Assembly (NCBI RefSeq): GCF_023051145.1
Contig: NZ_JALKFS010000005.1
Coordinates: forward strand, 62,001 to 126,000
DNA length: 64,000 bases
Reading direction: 5' to 3'
Source of the DNA: Williamsia sp. DF01-3
GTDB taxonomy: Bacteria; Actinomycetota; Actinomycetes; Mycobacteriales; Mycobacteriaceae
Part shown: positions 17,413-26,136 of the stretch, piece by piece
Numbering within the stretch: the first letter of the stretch is position 1
Layout of the letters: the number at the start of each line of letters is the position of its first letter
The notes under the pieces: generated by a model
Databases searched by the model: none
What the model was told of the DNA's origin: nothing
What the model saw: only the letters and a program-made list of their open reading frames with translations
Position numbers and translations under genes: made by a program

Positions 17413-18528
17413 ATGACACACAGACTCGCCGCGTTGGTACTCGCGGGCGCCGTGCTCTTCGTCGGATGCAGCGCCTCTGACAACGACGGACCCGCGCAGT
17501 CGGCCGGTTCCTCTGAGTCTTCCGGGTCAGTCGATTCGAGTCAGACGTCGGCGAGTATCGCTCCTGCGGACGAACCCGCAGATGTCGTCACCGGGCTCGA
17601 CGCGCCGTGGTCGATCGTCTTCGCCGGAGATGCACCGCTCATCAGCGAACGCGACTCCGGCAACATCCTCGAAGTCGTCGGCGACCGCACCCGGGTGGTG
17701 GGCGCGGTGGCCGATGTCGCACCCGCAGGCGAGGGCGGGTTGCTCGGTCTCGCCGTGCGGGAGGAGTTCCTGTACGTCTACTTCACCAGCGACGACGGCG
17801 ACAACCGCGTCGTGCGATATCGCCTGACCGGAATAACCGGGAGTCTCGGAATCGGCCCCGTCGAACCCGTTCTTGCAGGTATACCGGGCGGACGAACCCA
17901 CAACGGCGGCCGTATCGCATTCGGTCCGGACGGCATGCTCTACATCTCCACCGGCGACGCGCAGGACCGGCCGAAAGCGCAGGACCCCGCCAGCCTCTCC
18001 GGCAAGATCCTGCGGATCACCCCGGATGGAGATGTGCCCGCTGACAATCCGACGGCCGGCAGCCCGATGTGGTCGCTCGGACATCGAAATGTTCAGGGAA
18101 TCGCCTGGGCAGACGACGGCACGATGTTCTCATCCGAGTACGGCCAGGACACCTGGGACGAGCTCAACGTCATCAGAAAGGGCGGCAACTACGGTTGGCC
18201 GCGCGTGGAGGGCAAGAGCGAACAGTTCGACAGCATCTACATCGATCCTGTTCAGCAATGGAGTCCCGACGATGCGAGTCCGAGCGGGATGACAATCGCC
18301 GGCGACACGATCTACATCGCCAATCTGCGGGGTGAACGCATCCGCGCCGTTCCGGTGGCCGCCCCCGAGACCGGGCGCGACCTCTTCGTCGGCGAATTCG
18401 GGCGGGTGCGAGATGTCACCGATGCGCGCGACGGGTCGCTCTGGTTGCTCACCAACAACACCGACGGTCGTGGGGACGCCCGAGTCGGCGACGACCGGAT
18501 AAAACGGGTGACAGTGCAGTCTGTCTGA
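17413..18528 (+). CDS. PQQ-type sugar dehydrogenase-like lipoprotein
   Basis: The 371-residue protein begins with a lipoprotein signal peptide (hydrophobic stretch then LFVGC, Cys19) and a Ser-rich linker (about 25-55). It then has a six-bladed beta-propeller of the glucose/sorbosone dehydrogenase family. Typical pieces are LDAPWSIVF, GEGGLLGLAV, GGRTHNGGRIAFGPDG with the catalytic-type His, LGHRNVQGIAW, GQDTWDELNVI and GGNYGWP. It probably oxidises a sugar or similar alcohol outside the membrane using PQQ, but the real substrate of actinobacterial members is unknown. Followed by a strong hairpin. Confidence 0.88.
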   Translation: MTHRLAALVLAGAVLFVGCSASDNDGPAQSAGSSESSGSVDSSQTSASIAPADEPADVVTGLDAPWSIVFAGDAPLISERDSGNILEVVGDRTRVVGAVADVAPAGEGGLLGLAVREEFLYVYFTSDDGDNRVVRYRLTGITGSLGIGPVEPVLAGIPGGRTHNGGRIAFGPDGMLYISTGDAQDRPKAQDPASLSGKILRITPDGDVPADNPTAGSPMWSLGHRNVQGIAWADDGTMFSSEYGQDTWDELNVIRKGGNYGWPRVEGKSEQFDSIYIDPVQQWSPDDASPSGMTIAGDTIYIANLRGERIRAVPVAAPETGRDLFVGEFGRVRDVTDARDGSLWLLTNNTDGRGDARVGDDRIKRVTVQSV

Positions 18529-18547
18529 CGCCCGAAGAAACCGCCTT

Positions 18548-18576
18548 CCGAAAGCACTGCAATGCAGCGCTTTCGG
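18548..18576 (+). terminator. Hairpin terminator after sugar-dehydrogenase gene
   Basis: A 13-bp stem (18548-18560 with 18564-18576; one G-T pair) around a three-base loop lies 20 bp after the dehydrogenase stop. No long T tail follows. Confidence 0.55.
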
Positions 18577-18704
18577 CCATGTTTGACCGTCCGCACTCGC
18601 GGTTATTCGCTATGGGTGTCTGACACAGACACGGATTTAATCACGGCGCAATCGGGCACGGCGTCCGTAGTCGCACATGTTGAGTCCTGCGGGAAGGGAG
18701 ACCG

Positions 18705-19464
18705 ATGGGCAGCTGGCAGAGTCGCGGCAATGACACCCCCGCTGGACGCGGTTCGGTCTCCACTGGTCTGGCCCCCTGTGCGAGCGGCTCGTAGATGCCG
18801 CAGGTGTCGATGGCGCCGCCCTGACACTGTTGACCACCTCCAGCCGAGTCCGCGACCTGGTGTACGCCACGGATTCGGTGGCTCAACGGTTGGACGACCT
18901 CCAGTTCACGCTGGGCGAAGGCCCCTGCTTGGATGCCTACGAGAACGATGACGCCCGCCTGCTCGCCGACCTGGACAATCACAGCGGCAGCAGGTGGCCA
19001 ACCTTCATCGGGGAGGCGATCGGACTGGGCGCACGGGCGCTGTTCGCCTTCCCGGTAGCCGCAGGCGGCACCCCCTTGCTGTGCTCGAGCTGTACCGGCG
19101 GACCGCCGGCGAGCTCAGTCCCGATCAGCACGAGGCCGCGACCACTGCAGCCGCCGCTGCCGGGTACACGGTGACCCGCAATTGGCACGATTACCTCGCC
19201 ACCCAGGGCGACTACGACGATCGGGTTGCCACGGCTGCAGCCGACATGAGTCATGCACAAGACCACACGACGGACAGGTTCTCCCGGTCAGACGTCTACC
19301 TCGCATCCGGCATGGTGGCCGCCCAACTGGCTGTGTCCGCCGATGAGGGGCTAGCCAGGTTGCGCGCGTTCTCGTTCCGCCACGATCGCCCACTCAAGGA
19401 CGTCGCCGACGATGTGGTCGCCCGACGGATGAACCTGCGCACCCTCGACCTGGAAGACCACTGA
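18705..19464 (+). pseudogene. GAF-ANTAR domain regulator, two frameshifts
   Basis: The pieces in three frames read as one GAF-ANTAR protein. An ATG at 18705 with AAGGGAG (18694-18700) opens the first frame. Restoring one base at the C5 run 18772-18776 joins it to LCERLVDAAGVDGAALTLL and LGEGPCLDAY (GAF). Restoring one base at the C5 run 19071-19075 joins that to LAVLELYRRTAGELS and the C-terminal ANTAR helices (residues ending LRTLDLEDH). ANTAR domains bind RNA hairpins to control termination. Either the gene is inactive or the two C runs are under-called by one base each. Confidence 0.78.
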
Positions 19465-19476
19465 GCACGCGCTCAG
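19461..19476. terminator. Bidirectional hairpin between convergent genes
   Basis: CTGAGC-ACGC-GCTCAG is a perfect six-pair stem with a four-base loop. It overlaps the stop of the GAF-ANTAR gene and the stop region of the convergent small gene. Confidence 0.45.
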
Positions 19477-19769
19477 GAGTTGAGTTCGATCAGGCCGACC
19501 ACCCCGAGCACTCCGCCCAGCAGCCCCGACATCGAGAGCAACATCGTCAGGTCGCTGCCTGTGATCGAGATGCGCGGAGTCTCGCGGCGCGCGTCGTTGC
19601 GGGTCGCGCGCGTGACAGAAGGCCGCGTCGGCAGGTGGCCCCCGGCAGTGGGGTCCCACAGCACCCCGGTCATCTCGCGAGGCACCGTCTGCCGCGCGTC
19701 ACGACGGACCACCACTGGCCGGACCCGGGAATGGCGACTCGGCCGCTCTAGAAAAGTCACCCTGTACAT
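19473..19769 (-). CDS. Small putative membrane protein
   Basis: Up to 98 residues from the ATG at 19769, or 66 from an inner ATG at 19673. The body is Arg/Thr-rich and the last 25 residues (TMLLSMSGLLGGVLGVVGLI) form one transmembrane helix, giving a tail-anchored layout. No family recognised. The region upstream of 19769 is AT-rich and promoter-like. Kept because of the clean hydrophobic C-terminus, with moderate doubt. Confidence 0.4.
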   Translation of the reverse strand: MYRVTFLERPSRHSRVRPVVVRRDARQTVPREMTGVLWDPTAGGHLPTRPSVTRATRNDARRETPRISITGSDLTMLLSMSGLLGGVLGVVGLIELNS

Positions 19770-19879
19770 TCTGCCGCTTATCGCAAACTTGCGTCGCCTA
19801 TCGCGGAATGTTCATCTGTTCGACTCATGAGCCTCACCCAGAGGCGGGCGTGTCGGCGCGACAGCCTCACCGACGACCG

Positions 19880-20263
19880 TCACGCCCCGATGATCGACAG
19901 CACATTCCCTGACGGATCCCGAAACCATGCGATATCCGGCCCCTGGTCGCTTCGAGATCCACGAAAGACCCCATGCTCGTCTTGGTCGAAGTCGTCGTAG
20001 CGCGCGAACTCGACCCCTCGTTCGGTCAGCGCGGTGACCGCAGCGTCGATGTCGGGGACCTCGAAGTTGAGAATGGTGAACGCAGCCGGTTCGTGGTCGG
20101 GCTTGGGATACACCAGCACGTTGGTGCTGCCGGTCAGGTGCAGGTTGAGCAACCCCATCGGACCGTCCTCGACATCGAGGCCGAGTGTCTCGGCGTAGAA
20201 ACTCCGGGCCTCCTCGATGTCCTTGACCGCGAACCCACTGAACGCGTTGTTGATGTCGAGCAT
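19880..20263 (-). CDS. VOC (glyoxalase-like) family protein
   Basis: From the ATG at 20263, which has a strong GAAGGAGG ribosome site, the product has 127 residues. It shows NNAFSGFAVKDIEEARSFY, the central LNLHLTGS strand, NFEVPDIDAAVTALTERGV and WFRDPSGNVLSIIG. This is a single-chain vicinal-oxygen-chelate fold close to the YaeR/glyoxalase type, with Glu/His candidate metal ligands. The substrate is unknown. It lies 75 bp downstream of the GGDEF gene on the same strand and could share its transcript. Confidence 0.82.
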   Translation of the reverse strand: MLDINNAFSGFAVKDIEEARSFYAETLGLDVEDGPMGLLNLHLTGSTNVLVYPKPDHEPAAFTILNFEVPDIDAAVTALTERGVEFARYDDFDQDEHGVFRGSRSDQGPDIAWFRDPSGNVLSIIGA

Positions 20264-20338
20264 GTCGATCCTCCTTCGCCGACGGTCACCGCCGATGGTC
20301 ATCGCCTTGCCAATACCGACCACCGGTGTGCCCTCAAC

Positions 20339-21475
20339 TCATCGGTCGATCCCGGCGTTCTTCGGCGGCAGATCATGTTCGACGGCGGGTGGCGCGAACG
20401 TCACCGCATCCCCGCCACCCTTCTTCGACTGGTACATCGCGGCGTCAGCCGACGGCGCGAGTGCACTCAGCAGAGCGATGGTCGGTCGAAGACGTCCGGA
20501 CTTGGTCATGCAGTGCGCCGCCACGGCAACCCCGACGCTCACCGTGATCGGGTAGGCATCATGCGGGTTGCGCAGCACGATCCGGAGCCGTTCGGCCAGG
20601 TCGACCAGCTGCTCGGGCGAGCCCGTGACAGCAACCGCGAACTCCTCGCCACCCACCCTTGCCACCAGCGCCGCCGGACCCGCCGTCGCGGAAAGTCTGG
20701 AGGCGGCGAGTTCGAGGACGGTGTCTCCCGCCTGGTGCCCGTGCTGATCGTTCACAGTCTTGAACTCGTCGATGTCCAGCATCAGCACGGCCAGCAAGGT
20801 CCGAGGACCGTCGAAGCGCAGCTGGGGGAAGTCCACTTCCAGGCCGCGACGATTGCGGAGCTGCGTCAGGTGATCGCGAAACGCATCGCTGGCGTCGTGG
20901 CCGAGGTTCAGCAGGCCGGACTGCATCATGATCGGCGCCGACAACAGAACCGACAGCAAGACGGCAAGCAGAGCGGATGCGATGAACAGATCCTGCCCGG
21001 GCGTGACCAGCACCTTGAGGTACAACGCGACCGTGGTCGACGTCGCGAACACCAGGTGCGCGGCCAGCCATCGTGGGCTGTGGAATGCGCTGATATGGGC
21101 GGCGGTCACCGCGAACAACACGCAGCCGGTCATCGCGATGAACGGGTCGGCGAACGTGAACAGCACCACCGCAACACCCACGTCGGAGTAGACCAGGAAC
21201 AGCTGCGCACCTCGTCTGGACGGCCACGGGCCCCGGAGCCAAGCCAGGCCGACGACCATGCTGCTGACCGCAGCAACCGAGACCGCACCTTGGGCAGCGA
21301 TGGTCTCGCGTGGACCGGCCGGCGACCCCAGCGACAGCAGCGCGGCCACCCCGTAGAAGAACGACCACATCCCGACGGCCTGGCGATTGATGACCAGGGA
21401 TCCGCGTGAGCGGTGGTAATTCAGCGTCCACTGGTAATCGAACGGTTGCCGCCACCACCTCCGGATGAAGTGCAT
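20339..21475 (-). CDS. Membrane diguanylate cyclase (GGDEF), copy 1
   Basis: From ATG 21475 (GGAGAG upstream) the 378-residue protein starts with MHFIRRWWRQPFDYQW. It has about six transmembrane helices (about 40-190) and a GGDEF domain (about 205-360). The domain shows LTQLRNRRGLEVD, LMLDIDEFKTVNDQHGHQAGD and the active-site box RVGGEEF. All residues for Mg-GTP binding are present, so it should make cyclic di-GMP. The N-terminal WWRQP motif, helix count and domain order match the second GGDEF protein at 56743-57822, so the two are probable paralogues. Confidence 0.9.
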   Translation of the reverse strand: MHFIRRWWRQPFDYQWTLNYHRSRGSLVINRQAVGMWSFFYGVAALLSLGSPAGPRETIAAQGAVSVAAVSSMVVGLAWLRGPWPSRRGAQLFLVYSDVGVAVVLFTFADPFIAMTGCVLFAVTAAHISAFHSPRWLAAHLVFATSTTVALYLKVLVTPGQDLFIASALLAVLLSVLLSAPIMMQSGLLNLGHDASDAFRDHLTQLRNRRGLEVDFPQLRFDGPRTLLAVLMLDIDEFKTVNDQHGHQAGDTVLELAASRLSATAGPAALVARVGGEEFAVAVTGSPEQLVDLAERLRIVLRNPHDAYPITVSVGVAVAAHCMTKSGRLRPTIALLSALAPSADAAMYQSKKGGGDAVTFAPPAVEHDLPPKNAGIDR

Positions 21476-21678
21476 GCGGTCTCTCCAAGAAGTTAGTGGG
21501 CGGTACGAACCAATAGGTGAACGGGCCGCGTAAATGTCACTCTGTCGATTCGGCATCGAAGCGCCGCGGGATTGCTCGGTGAGATGCAGGCCACATCAAA
21601 ACGGGCGGCGTCGGTTCGGGCGTCCAGCATGTGGGAACTGATGGAATGGCTGCTCGGACGGGCGTAGTTGTAGGAACC

Positions 21679-22431
21679 ATGACTGATCTCGCAAGCAAGG
21701 CAACCACTCTGCTCGAACTCCACCAGCCAGGAAATCCAGTGATCCTCCCAACGGTGTGGGATGCGTGGTCGGCGAATCTCGCCGTGTCCGCCGGTTTCAC
21801 GGCCCTGACCGTGGGCAGTCACCCGGTATCGGATTCGATCGGCAAGGCCGACAACGAGGGCATCACCTTCGACGAGTTGATCACCCGCATCAAGCAGATC
21901 ACCGAGGCTGTGGATGTACCGATCTCGGTCGACATCGAGTCCGGCTACGGCGAAGACCCCAAGCGCCTGATCGATGGCCTGCTCAGCGTCGGCGCCGTCG
22001 GTCTCAACATCGAGGACACAGTGCACAGCGAAGGTGGCCGTCTGCGTGAGGCACAGGAGCATGCCGACTTCGTCGGAGCACTGCGTGCAGCATCGGACGC
22101 CACCGACACGCACGTGGTGATCAACGCCCGCACCGACCTGTTCGTCAAACAGGTCGGCGATGAGAACGACCGCGTCGACCGCGCCATCGACCGATTGAAA
22201 CTGGCGGCCGCCGCCGGTGCCGACGTGCTCTACCCCGTCGGCTTCCACTCCGACGACGTCCACAAGCGCCTCACCGCCGAGCTTCCTCTCCCGGTCAACG
22301 CGATCGGTCACCCCGCCAACGACGACAAGGCGGCCCTGGCCGCGCTCGGCGTCGCCCGGGTCAGCTTCGGTCCGATCCTGCAGATGGTCTTGGCCGAACG
22401 CGCAGGCGAGGTACTCGCACGCTGGAAGTGA
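21679..22431 (+). CDS. Isocitrate lyase / PEP mutase family enzyme
   Basis: The 250-residue (beta/alpha)8 protein starts at ATG 21679 with TAGGA upstream. It has NPVILPTVWDAWSA, SVDIESGYGEDP (metal-binding region), VGLNIEDTVHSEGG and VINARTDLF. These fit the short PEP-mutase/isocitrate-lyase superfamily class that includes oxaloacetate decarboxylases and carboxyphosphonoenolpyruvate mutases. The K-K-C-G-H motif of true isocitrate and methylisocitrate lyases is absent, so those two activities are unlikely. It stands alone on its strand before the helicase gene. Confidence 0.82.
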   Translation: MTDLASKATTLLELHQPGNPVILPTVWDAWSANLAVSAGFTALTVGSHPVSDSIGKADNEGITFDELITRIKQITEAVDVPISVDIESGYGEDPKRLIDGLLSVGAVGLNIEDTVHSEGGRLREAQEHADFVGALRAASDATDTHVVINARTDLFVKQVGDENDRVDRAIDRLKLAAAAGADVLYPVGFHSDDVHKRLTAELPLPVNAIGHPANDDKAALAALGVARVSFGPILQMVLAERAGEVLARWK

Positions 22432-22482
22432 TCGGCGGCCCGCTCGGCGTCGCCTGTCGCACCGGCGTGCCACCATGTTGAC

Positions 22483-25371
22483 GTGGTTGCGACAGCGGCG
22501 GCGCACGCTTTGTGGCGCTCAGGGGTGGGGTTGTCGCTGTGGTTCACCGACGCAGACGGCCAACCGTGCACCGGTTACGTGCCCGACGGGCTACCGGAGC
22601 CGATCGCCACAGCAGTGTCGGGACGGTCACTGCGGCGCACCATCACCGTTGCCGGCCCCGGGCCCACCCGTCGCGACGTCTCATCGCTGACGTTGGGCCC
22701 GGCGGCCTCTTGCGACCTGCTGCGGTCGGTCAACGATGACCCTGCCGTCGGTGGCGAATTACGTTATTACCGTTTCCTTTTGGAATCCACCGAGCGTTTC
22801 GTCAGCGCCGGGGCCGTCGCTCCGGCGGTGAATCGGGTCGCCGGCGAGTGGGCAGTACGCTGGGCTCCGCTCACCACGGCGGGCTGGCGGGCGTGGCTCT
22901 CCACGGCCATCGCGTCCGCGCCACCGGTGATCCTGGAGAACGGCGATTCCACCGCCATCATGGACTTCTGCGGCGAGATGACCGACCACCTCTGCCGCAT
23001 CCGCTGCTCCGACATCGCCCCCAATTCAGTGCGGTCCAGCCTGGTCCGAGGCCTGCTGCCGGACACCGACTCACCGGAGATGTCGGCGGAACGGGCCGCG
23101 TCCGCCGCGGCTGCGTGGGCCAATTGGGCCGACGGCCTCCGGCAGGGCGAGTCCGCGCTGGTACTGCGGCTGTGCGAGCCCGAGGAAGACGACAACGACG
23201 ACTCTGACCTGGTGACCCGGTGGCGCCTGCAGGTGTGCCGGCGAACCATGGACCGCCCGGATCAACCCGTGGAGCTTCGTCGGCTGGATCCGCATCAGAT
23301 CGATGAGATCACCACCGAAGTCGCCGGAGCCGTTCGCGCTTTTCCCGACCTCAAGGCCGCCCACCACGACCACCATTCCCTGGATTTCCTGCTCTCCACC
23401 GACACGGTGCTGGCTCTGCTCGACACCGGAGTCGCCGCGTTGGCGGACGCCGGGTTCGAGGTACTGCTCCCCCGGTCCATCGCCCATGTGAGGCCGACCC
23501 TGACGCTGCGGGGCAAGCCCGAAGGTGGGCCGCGTTCTCGCGCTGTCATGGTGGGGCTCGGCGAGATCCGGGACTTCCAATGGCAATTGGCCTTGGGCGA
23601 CGACATTCTCGACGCGTCCGAACTCGAGGCACTGGCGCGCCAGAAAGGTGATCTGGTCAGGATCCGCGGCAAGTGGGTGCGCGCCGACAACGCGGCCTTG
23701 TCGAGGTCGGCAGCGTTCATCCAGACTCAGCAGGCATTAGCCGAGTCAGGTCAGCCGGCCGACATGGGTGAGCTCTTCAACCTCGTCACCGACGGAGACG
23801 ACCGGCTGCCGCTACCGGTCGGGCGGGTGGAAGGTCTGTCATGGCTCGACGACATCAAGCGCGGTGGGCAACTGGCCCCACCGCGTCTCGAGGCTCCCGC
23901 ATCGTTGCGTGCCGAACTCAGGCCCTACCAACACCGTGGGATGGAGTGGCTGAGGCATCTGAGTTCGCTCGGCATCGGCGCGGTGCTCGCCGACGACATG
24001 GGCCTGGGTAAGACCATCCAGGTACTCGCGCTGATCTGCGGCGAGAGAGCACCAGATGATGCCGGTTCGCGCACAACGCTTTTGGTGTGCCCGATGTCGG
24101 TGGTGGGTAACTGGGAACGAGAGATCACCAAGTTCGCACCCCACCTCACAGTGCTGGTCCATCACGGCCCAGGACGTCTGACCCAGGGGCACTTCGAACC
24201 AGCGGCGGCAAAGGTGGATGTTGTCATCACGACGTTTGCGATCGCTTCGCGCGACCGGGCGCTGCTGGGTGCGGTGAAGTGGGACCGCCTCGTGGTGGAC
24301 GAAGCCCAGCACATCAAGAACGTGAACACCGCCCAGTCCAAAGCGGTGCGGGCGATGTCGGCCCGGCACCGTGTCGCCCTCACGGGCACCCCGGTGGAGA
24401 ACCGGCTCGAGGATCTTCGTTCGGTCATCGACCTGGTCAACCCCGGACTGCTGGGAACCGCGTCGGTGTTCAAGAACCGCTACGCCGAACCCATTGAGCG
24501 TGAACGTGATCGGGATGCGGTACGCAGGCTGTCGGCGGTCACCTCGCCGTTCATCTTGCGGCGGGTCAAAACCGATCCCAGCGTGATCTCCGATCTACCG
24601 GAGAAGACCGAGCTGACCGTTCGGGCGAACCTCACCGTCGAGCAGGCCGGGCTCTACCGCGCCGTCATCGACGACCTGATGGATGCGCTCGGAAAGGGCG
24701 AGAGCCGACAGCCCGGTAGTGAGCGACGCCGAACAGTGTTCGCAGCCCTGACACGGCTCAAACAGATCTGCAACCATCCCGCGCACTACCTCGGCGACGG
24801 CTCCCCCATCCTTCGCCGGAACGAACACCGCTCGGGCAAGGTCGAATTGCTGGCGGACATGCTCGACAACATCGTCGCCGACGGCGAGCGGGCCCTGGTC
24901 TTCACCCAGTTCACCGCATTCGGCACCATGCTCGAACCATGGTTGTCCGACCGACTGGGCCATCCCCTGTCGTTCCTGTACGGGGGCCTCAGCCGCCCGG
25001 CGCGTGACAAACTGGTCGCCGAGTTCGGCGAGGCGGACGGGCCACCTGTGATGATCGCGTCGCTCAAGGCCGGGGGCACCGGTCTCAATCTCACCGCCGC
25101 CAATCATGTTGTGCACTTTGATCGTTGGTGGAATCCCGCTGTCGAGAACCAAGCCACCGACCGCGTGTACCGAATCGGCCAGGAGCGCCGTGTGGAGGTA
25201 CGCAAGTTCGTCTGCGTCGGAACCCTGGAGGAGCGCATCGACCAGCTCATCTCCGACAAACGTGAGCTGTCGGAGCTGACCGTGGCCACCGGCGAGAACT
25301 GGCTCGCCAACACCGGCGACGATGAGCTCTATGAGCTGATGCGTTTGCACGACGAGGCGGTGAGCGAATGA
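22483..25371 (+). CDS. SNF2-family DNA helicase/translocase
   Basis: The 962-residue protein starts at GTG 22483. Residues 1-430 form the SNF2-associated N-terminal region. The ATPase core follows: ELRPYQHRGMEWLRHL (Q-like motif), ADDMGLGKTIQVLAL (Walker A, about 504), VVDEAQHIKN (Walker B, about 605) and ALTGTPVENRLEDL. The C-terminal helicase lobe has VFTQFTAFGTML and GGTGLNLTAANHV, then FDRWWNPAVENQ..DR.YRIGQ. Such proteins move along duplex DNA and remodel protein-DNA complexes or aid repair. It overlaps the SWIM-domain gene by ATGA, which implies a two-protein machine. Confidence 0.93.
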   Translation: MVATAAAHALWRSGVGLSLWFTDADGQPCTGYVPDGLPEPIATAVSGRSLRRTITVAGPGPTRRDVSSLTLGPAASCDLLRSVNDDPAVGGELRYYRFLLESTERFVSAGAVAPAVNRVAGEWAVRWAPLTTAGWRAWLSTAIASAPPVILENGDSTAIMDFCGEMTDHLCRIRCSDIAPNSVRSSLVRGLLPDTDSPEMSAERAASAAAAWANWADGLRQGESALVLRLCEPEEDDNDDSDLVTRWRLQVCRRTMDRPDQPVELRRLDPHQIDEITTEVAGAVRAFPDLKAAHHDHHSLDFLLSTDTVLALLDTGVAALADAGFEVLLPRSIAHVRPTLTLRGKPEGGPRSRAVMVGLGEIRDFQWQLALGDDILDASELEALARQKGDLVRIRGKWVRADNAALSRSAAFIQTQQALAESGQPADMGELFNLVTDGDDRLPLPVGRVEGLSWLDDIKRGGQLAPPRLEAPASLRAELRPYQHRGMEWLRHLSSLGIGAVLADDMGLGKTIQVLALICGERAPDDAGSRTTLLVCPMSVVGNWEREITKFAPHLTVLVHHGPGRLTQGHFEPAAAKVDVVITTFAIASRDRALLGAVKWDRLVVDEAQHIKNVNTAQSKAVRAMSARHRVALTGTPVENRLEDLRSVIDLVNPGLLGTASVFKNRYAEPIERERDRDAVRRLSAVTSPFILRRVKTDPSVISDLPEKTELTVRANLTVEQAGLYRAVIDDLMDALGKGESRQPGSERRRTVFAALTRLKQICNHPAHYLGDGSPILRRNEHRSGKVELLADMLDNIVADGERALVFTQFTAFGTMLEPWLSDRLGHPLSFLYGGLSRPARDKLVAEFGEADGPPVMIASLKAGGTGLNLTAANHVVHFDRWWNPAVENQATDRVYRIGQERRVEVRKFVCVGTLEERIDQLISDKRELSELTVATGENWLANTGDDELYELMRLHDEAVSE

Positions 25372-26114
25372 GCCGCAAGAAAAAGGCACCTGAACGCGGT
25401 TACGGCCTCACGCCGTGGTCCAAGGCCTTCCTCCTGGTCGTCGAGCCGTCTGCCGAACAGCGAAAGATCGTGAAGGCGCGCAGCTACTTTCGGGACCGCA
25501 ACGTCATCGACCTGGTGATGCGGTCGAGCCGGGTCAGCGCCCTGGTCCAGGGTAGCCAGCTCGACCCCTTCGAGGTGGAGATCAACACGCTCGCGGCCGA
25601 TCCGGCGACTGTCGTCTCCATGCTGCGTCATGAAGGCAAGACGGATGATCTTGTCGCCCTGACGCGCGGCAAGCAACCGCAGTTGCTCGGTTCGCTCGTG
25701 ATCCCGACGGAGGCGTCGGATCTGCGAGTCGACTGCACGTGCCCCGACGACAGTGACCGCTGTATCCACGTGTTGTCGGTGTGTTTCGAGATCGCGGCGT
25801 CGATCGACAAGGAGCCCAGCACCCTGCTCACCGTGATGGGGGTTGAACTCGGCGTCTTGCTGGCCCACCTGCGGGACGCACCATCAGCCGATTCGGCCGA
25901 GCCTGACGAAGCCCCTGCACCACCGGTCGATATCGACTTCTACGGCGACGGGCGACAAATGCCCGGACTGCCACATCCACCGCCGATCGACGTGTTGTCC
26001 GAGTTGGACACCACTGCCCTCACGGCGGCTCTACGCCGATCGGGTTCTGCGGCGATGGATGTGGCGCAGGCAGTGGACGAGCTGGCTGACCTCTACGCCC
26101 GAATCATCCGCTGA
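25368..26114 (+). CDS. SWIM zinc-finger protein, partner of SNF2 helicase
   Basis: The 248-residue protein has RSYFRDRNVIDLVMRSSRVSA followed by a SWIM zinc finger at about residues 121-140. The motif is DCTCPDDSDRCIHVLSVCFE, with C-x-C-x(n)-C-x-H ligands. In many bacteria SWIM domains are found on the same chain as SNF2 helicases or encoded next to them, and are thought to bind DNA or partner proteins. The C-terminal part is Pro/Asp-rich with a helical end. Its ATG overlaps the helicase stop, so stoichiometric production is likely. Confidence 0.88.
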   Translation: MSRKKKAPERGYGLTPWSKAFLLVVEPSAEQRKIVKARSYFRDRNVIDLVMRSSRVSALVQGSQLDPFEVEINTLAADPATVVSMLRHEGKTDDLVALTRGKQPQLLGSLVIPTEASDLRVDCTCPDDSDRCIHVLSVCFEIAASIDKEPSTLLTVMGVELGVLLAHLRDAPSADSAEPDEAPAPPVDIDFYGDGRQMPGLPHPPPIDVLSELDTTALTAALRRSGSAAMDVAQAVDELADLYARIIR

Positions 26115-26136
26115 GCGACTCTGTGGTGGAGCTCAG
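26111..26136. terminator. Bidirectional hairpin between convergent genes
   Basis: CTGAGC (26111-26116) pairs with GCTCAG (26131-26136) across a 14-base loop. It covers the stop codons of the SWIM gene and the convergent NmrA-like gene. The stem is weak. Confidence 0.3.

Noticed and set aside
19973-21409. 478-residue plus-strand frame
   Set aside because: Antisense of the VOC and GGDEF genes; no domain-like sequence.
21493-22506. 337-residue minus-strand frame
   Set aside because: Antisense of the PEP-mutase-family gene, which has a start, ribosome site and motifs.
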